NCBI GenBank assembly: GCA_964449895.1
Contig: CAYVBY010000002.1
Span: 124,001 to 188,000, forward strand
DNA: 64,000 nucleotides
DNA from: Intestinibacter sp964449895
GTDB taxonomy: Bacteria > Bacillota > Clostridia > Peptostreptococcales > Peptostreptococcaceae
Direction: 5' to 3'
The notes under the pieces are model-generated. The model was not told where the DNA came from and ran no database searches. It was given only the letters and a program-made list of their open reading frames with translations. Below, piece by piece: positions 61,334 to 64,000 of the stretch. Within the stretch, counting starts at the first letter, position 1, and the number at the start of each line of letters is the position of its first letter. Position numbers and translations under genes: made by a program.

Positions 61334-61648
61334 TTATTCAATTACAACAGCTGTTCCGTAAGCTATTACTTCACTTGCGCCTTGTATTATGGAAGATGTC
61401 ATAAATCTCATAGAAACTACAGCGTTTGCACCTGAGTCTGCGGCTTTGTCTATTAATCTTTTTAAAGCTATCTCTCTAGCTTCTTCCATCATTACTGTAT
61501 ATGATTTCATTTCTCCTCCAACTAGCCCTTTTAGTCCTGCGCCTATATCTTTTCCGATATTTTTAGATTGAACTGTTCCTCCTGATACAACTCCTATAAC
61601 ATCTACTATTTCTTTTCCTGGTATGGTTTCTGTTGTTACTACGATCAT
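61334..61648 (-). CDS. YbjQ-family (heavy-metal-binding domain) protein
   Basis: 104 residues, the common length for YbjQ. MIVVTTETIPGKEIVDVIGV, GGEMKSYTVMMEEAREIALK and ADSGANAVVSMRFMTSSI are characteristic. The family forms pentamers and is named from sequence alone; no role is proven. It stands 26 bases downstream of the SPFH-RHH pair, so it may share their transcript. AGGAGGG supports the start. Confidence 0.92.
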   Translation of the reverse strand: MIVVTTETIPGKEIVDVIGVVSGGTVQSKNIGKDIGAGLKGLVGGEMKSYTVMMEEAREIALKRLIDKAADSGANAVVSMRFMTSSIIQGASEVIAYGTAVVIE

Positions 61649-61674
61649 AAGAATCCCTCCTACTTTTGAAGTTT

Positions 61675-61863
61675 CTATTCTTCGTTTATATTAGATTTCT
61701 TTTTACCTTTTTTGCGAGTTTTTACGCATTCGGTAAGTAAATATTCTATTTGGCCGTTTATAGACCTAAACTCATCTTCTGACCATTCAGCTAAATCATT
61801 CCACAGATTTTGAGAAATTCTAAGCAAAATCTGTTTTTTGCTTTTGTCTTTTTTTTGTGTCAT
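61675..61863 (-). CDS. Small ribbon-helix-helix (Arc-like) protein coupled to SPFH
   Basis: 62 residues. QILLRISQNLWNDLAEWSED and EFRSINGQIEYLLTEC resemble a ribbon-helix-helix DNA-binding protein. The tail is very basic (TRKKGKKK). The ATG at 61863 follows the SPFH stop codon by one base and has no own ribosome site, showing translational coupling; an upstream in-frame GTG at 61881 would overlap SPFH. It could regulate the SPFH operon or act on SPFH; no toxin partner is seen. Confidence 0.75.
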   Translation of the reverse strand: MTQKKDKSKKQILLRISQNLWNDLAEWSEDEFRSINGQIEYLLTECVKTRKKGKKKSNINEE

Positions 61864-61864
61864 T

Positions 61865-62860
61865 TTAATATATAGAACCACTATTTACTATAGGTTGTGC
61901 ATCTTTACTGCCACATAATACTACAAGTAAATTACTTACCATAGCAGCTTTTCTTTCGTCGTCTAATTCTACAACTTCTTTTTCGCTAAGAGAATTAAGC
62001 GCCATTTCAACCATACCTACAGCTCCTTCTACTATTTTTTTACGAGCTGCTATTATAGCCTCTGCTTGTTGACGTTGCAGCATTGCAGCTGCTATTTCTG
62101 GTGCATAAGATAGATGAGTTATTCGTACTTCTTCAACTTCAATACCTGCTATTTCAACACGTTTTTGAAGTTCTTCTTTTAATTTTCCTGCTATTTCTTG
62201 ACTACTTCCACGAAGCGATTTTTCTTTATAATCTTCTGTATCTTCAGAATCATAAGGATAAAGTCTTGCCACATTTCTTATAGTCGAGTCACATTGTATT
62301 GATAAAAATGTTTTGTAATTTTCCACATTAAATACAGCCTTTGTAGGATTTACAACCTTCCAAATAACTATTGTTCCTATTATAATAGGATTTCCTAGTT
62401 CATCGTTTACCTTTTGCTTTTGATTATTTAAAGTCATGGCTTTTAATGAGATTTTTTTAGTATTTGAAGATATATTTTCTTCTTCTGGAGATTTTTCGCC
62501 CAACTTAGCTATTTTTATAGCTTGTGGTTCATAAGTAGGATTTATCGCACTTACAAATGGATTTACAAAGTAAAATCCTGGTTTTTTAAGCGTTCCATAA
62601 TATTTTCCAAATAAAACAAATACTATAGATTCATTTGGATTTACTATTTTTAAACCGCATAATAAAAGTATGCCTATTATTAATAAAGCTACTGCAACAA
62701 TACAAGACCATATCATTCCATATGCAATTGTTAAAAATATACCTACTGGAAAAGCTAAAATACATAATATAGCTACAAAAATACCTATCCAGCCACTCAT
62801 AGCATTTATTTCTTTTTCTTGAATTGATATTTGATCTTTTGCAAGATTAACTTCACTCAT
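61865..62860 (-). CDS. SPFH-domain membrane protein with two N-terminal helices
   Basis: 331 residues. Two hydrophobic helices (GWIGIFVAILCILAFPVG and IVAVALLIIGILLLCGL) are followed by the band-7 domain (VLFGKYYGTLKKPGFYFVNP ... IGTIVIWKVVNPTKAVFNVE). A C-terminal coiled-coil region follows (AAAMLQRQQAEAIIAARKKI). It makes membrane-bound oligomers by family analogy. It is coupled to the RHH gene and lies upstream of the YbjQ gene. AAGGAGG supports the start. Confidence 0.92.
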   Translation of the reverse strand: MSEVNLAKDQISIQEKEINAMSGWIGIFVAILCILAFPVGIFLTIAYGMIWSCIVAVALLIIGILLLCGLKIVNPNESIVFVLFGKYYGTLKKPGFYFVNPFVSAINPTYEPQAIKIAKLGEKSPEEENISSNTKKISLKAMTLNNQKQKVNDELGNPIIIGTIVIWKVVNPTKAVFNVENYKTFLSIQCDSTIRNVARLYPYDSEDTEDYKEKSLRGSSQEIAGKLKEELQKRVEIAGIEVEEVRITHLSYAPEIAAAMLQRQQAEAIIAARKKIVEGAVGMVEMALNSLSEKEVVELDDERKAAMVSNLLVVLCGSKDAQPIVNSGSIY

Positions 62861-63036
62861 ACAAAAACCTCCTTAAAATATAATATTGATATTATTTTGA
62901 TATCATTTTATAACTATATGGTAATTCTATTTTCTATGTTTTTCCAGTTACAAAATTGTAATATTCTGAAAATATTAGTATAATTCTAATTAAGAAGTAG
63001 TTTTACTTTATTTTTTAATTTAAGGAGGATATTTTA

Positions 63037-64000
63037 ATGCCTTATTCTAAATTTGGGATGTTGATTGATAGTCAAATAAATAATACACGTGTGAGCAAGA
63101 CTCCTGATACAAATTCAGCGTCTTCTTTTTCTAATTTTGCCAAAAAAGGATGTAGAGGATGTTATGCTTGTGTTAGAGTCTGTCCTGTAGATGCTATAGC
63201 AATAAAAGATAAACAAGCTCATATACTTACAGATAGATGTATATTATGTGGTAGATGTTCAAAAGCATGTCCTCAACATTATAGACTTCAAAAATCAAGT
63301 ATAAATACTATTAAGCATTATATAGAAAGTGGTGAAACTGTAATAGCTTCAGTTGCGCCAACATTTGCAGCTGCCTTTGGAGATGATAGTCTTAAAATTC
63401 CAGCAGCTCTTAGAAAATTAGGATTTACTCATGTTGAAGATTCTGGTGTAACTACAAAACCTATTTTTAACATATACAATGAATATGCAAATAAAGATGA
63501 TGATAACAACTACATTATGTCTTTATGTCCTACTGTAAATCATCTTGTACAAAAGCATTTTCCTGAAATTACTGATTCAATAATTCCTGTCGTTCCTCCA
63601 TTTGTAAGTCATGGACGATTTTTAAAGCATAAATATGGAACTAATAATAAAGTAGTATTTATAGGTCCTTGTATAGCTAAAAAAATAGATGCAAATAAAG
63701 AAATTTGTGTAGATGAAGTAATAACTTTTTACGAGCTTCAAAAATGGTTAGCTCAAGAAAAAATAAATTTAGATGAACTTGAAAATGAGCCATTTGATAT
63801 CGTATGTAGAGATAAAATAATTTTCCCTATAGCTGGAGAAACTTCTGATTTCCTTGAAAGCAAAGGTTCTAAAAAAACTCTATTCTGTGTAAACGGGGTT
63901 GAAGATTGCAAGAGCGTTTTAAATTCTATAAAAAAAGGAAAATTCAAAAATACTGTATTTGAAATGAATGCTTGTAATCATGGATGCCTATATGGATCTG
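63037..64000 (+). CDS. [FeFe]-hydrogenase-like protein (partial at right edge)
   Basis: 321 residues visible, read directly from the frame opened by the ATG after AAGGAGG. Two 4Fe-4S motifs (Cys 39, 42, 45, 49 and 68, 71, 74, 78) precede the H-cluster domain. SLCPTV (Cys 164), FIGPCIAKK (Cys 212) and NACNHGCLYG (Cys 313, 317) supply the four expected cluster ligands. The usual P1 pair CC is LC here, so the proton-relay Cys next to the ligand is missing. This fits putative sensory groups rather than high-turnover hydrogenases. The end is beyond the window. Confidence 0.85.
   Translation, partial: MPYSKFGMLIDSQINNTRVSKTPDTNSASSFSNFAKKGCRGCYACVRVCPVDAIAIKDKQAHILTDRCILCGRCSKACPQHYRLQKSSINTIKHYIESGETVIASVAPTFAAAFGDDSLKIPAALRKLGFTHVEDSGVTTKPIFNIYNEYANKDDDNNYIMSLCPTVNHLVQKHFPEITDSIIPVVPPFVSHGRFLKHKYGTNNKVVFIGPCIAKKIDANKEICVDEVITFYELQKWLAQEKINLDELENEPFDIVCRDKIIFPIAGETSDFLESKGSKKTLFCVNGVEDCKSVLNSIKKGKFKNTVFEMNACNHGCLYGS

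Noticed and set aside
61675..61863. Toxin-antitoxin pair
   Set aside because: The RHH protein could be an antitoxin, but the coupled neighbour is a band-7 protein, not a toxin.

Overview
This very AT-rich window looks like chromosomal DNA of an anaerobic, spore-forming Clostridia member, most likely of the Peptostreptococcaceae type. The reasons are strong Shine-Dalgarno sites, many intrinsic terminators, a clostridial GlgC/GlgD glycogen operon, a Ptb/Buk branch, ferredoxin-dependent IorAB, a YmaF-type protein and an [FeFe]-hydrogenase-like gene. Genus and species cannot be fixed from sequence reading alone. Most genes lie on the minus strand. Both window edges cut a gene: a PAP2 phosphatase on the left and an [FeFe] hydrogenase-like protein on the right.

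Layout. 1-6.3 kb: PAP2 phosphatase, hpt, two class I aminotransferases, a small HEAT protein, a lipoprotein, a DUF1232 protein and ferritin. 6.3-19 kb: amino-acid catabolism. This comprises a LysR regulator divergent from a Cys/Met-type PLP lyase, an OFA-type MFS transporter, a cation/proton antiporter, the run iorA-iorB-buk-merR-ptb, and an aromatic-type aminotransferase. 19-23.5 kb: a 60-aa protein, DUF134, an Mrp/NBP35 ATPase, an orphan PAS histidine kinase and ssb. 23.5-34 kb: a complete glycogen operon, glgB-glgC-glgD-glgA-glgP-GH13. 34-43 kb: NfeD/SPFH, Nnr, NifU-like, MerR/MATE, and an ABC exporter with an XRE-TPR regulator. 43-47.5 kb: a RelA/SpoT-type synthetase, an NAD-kinase-like protein, an SPFH protein and an NrtR-like Nudix regulator. 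47.5-58 kb: nitrilase, an LppM-like lipoprotein, GNAT, YmaF, a YtcJ-like amidohydrolase, SurE, an S66 carboxypeptidase, a MITE-like element, two hydrolases and a third MerR. 58-64 kb: YjdM, an IS1595-like element holding a 100-N assembly gap, VOC and YbjQ proteins, an SPFH-RHH pair and the hydrogenase-like gene.

How it fits together. The clearest regulatory signal is a shared dyad filling a 19-20 bp spacer in the promoters of iorA, the aminotransferase and the MFS transporter. The same geometry occurs at the promoter beside the MerR/MATE pair and beside the third merR. This makes the MerR inside the ior-buk-ptb operon the likely controller of an amino acid to 2-oxoacid to acyl-CoA to acyl-phosphate to acid + ATP pathway. 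A second small regulon, NrtR-like/SPFH/NAD-kinase-like, carries the same 23-bp operator before both of its first two genes. The glycogen operon appears to begin with an AUU-initiated glgB. The mobile part consists of a degenerate IS1595-like element with about 47-bp subterminal repeats and a smaller non-autonomous relative about 4 kb away.
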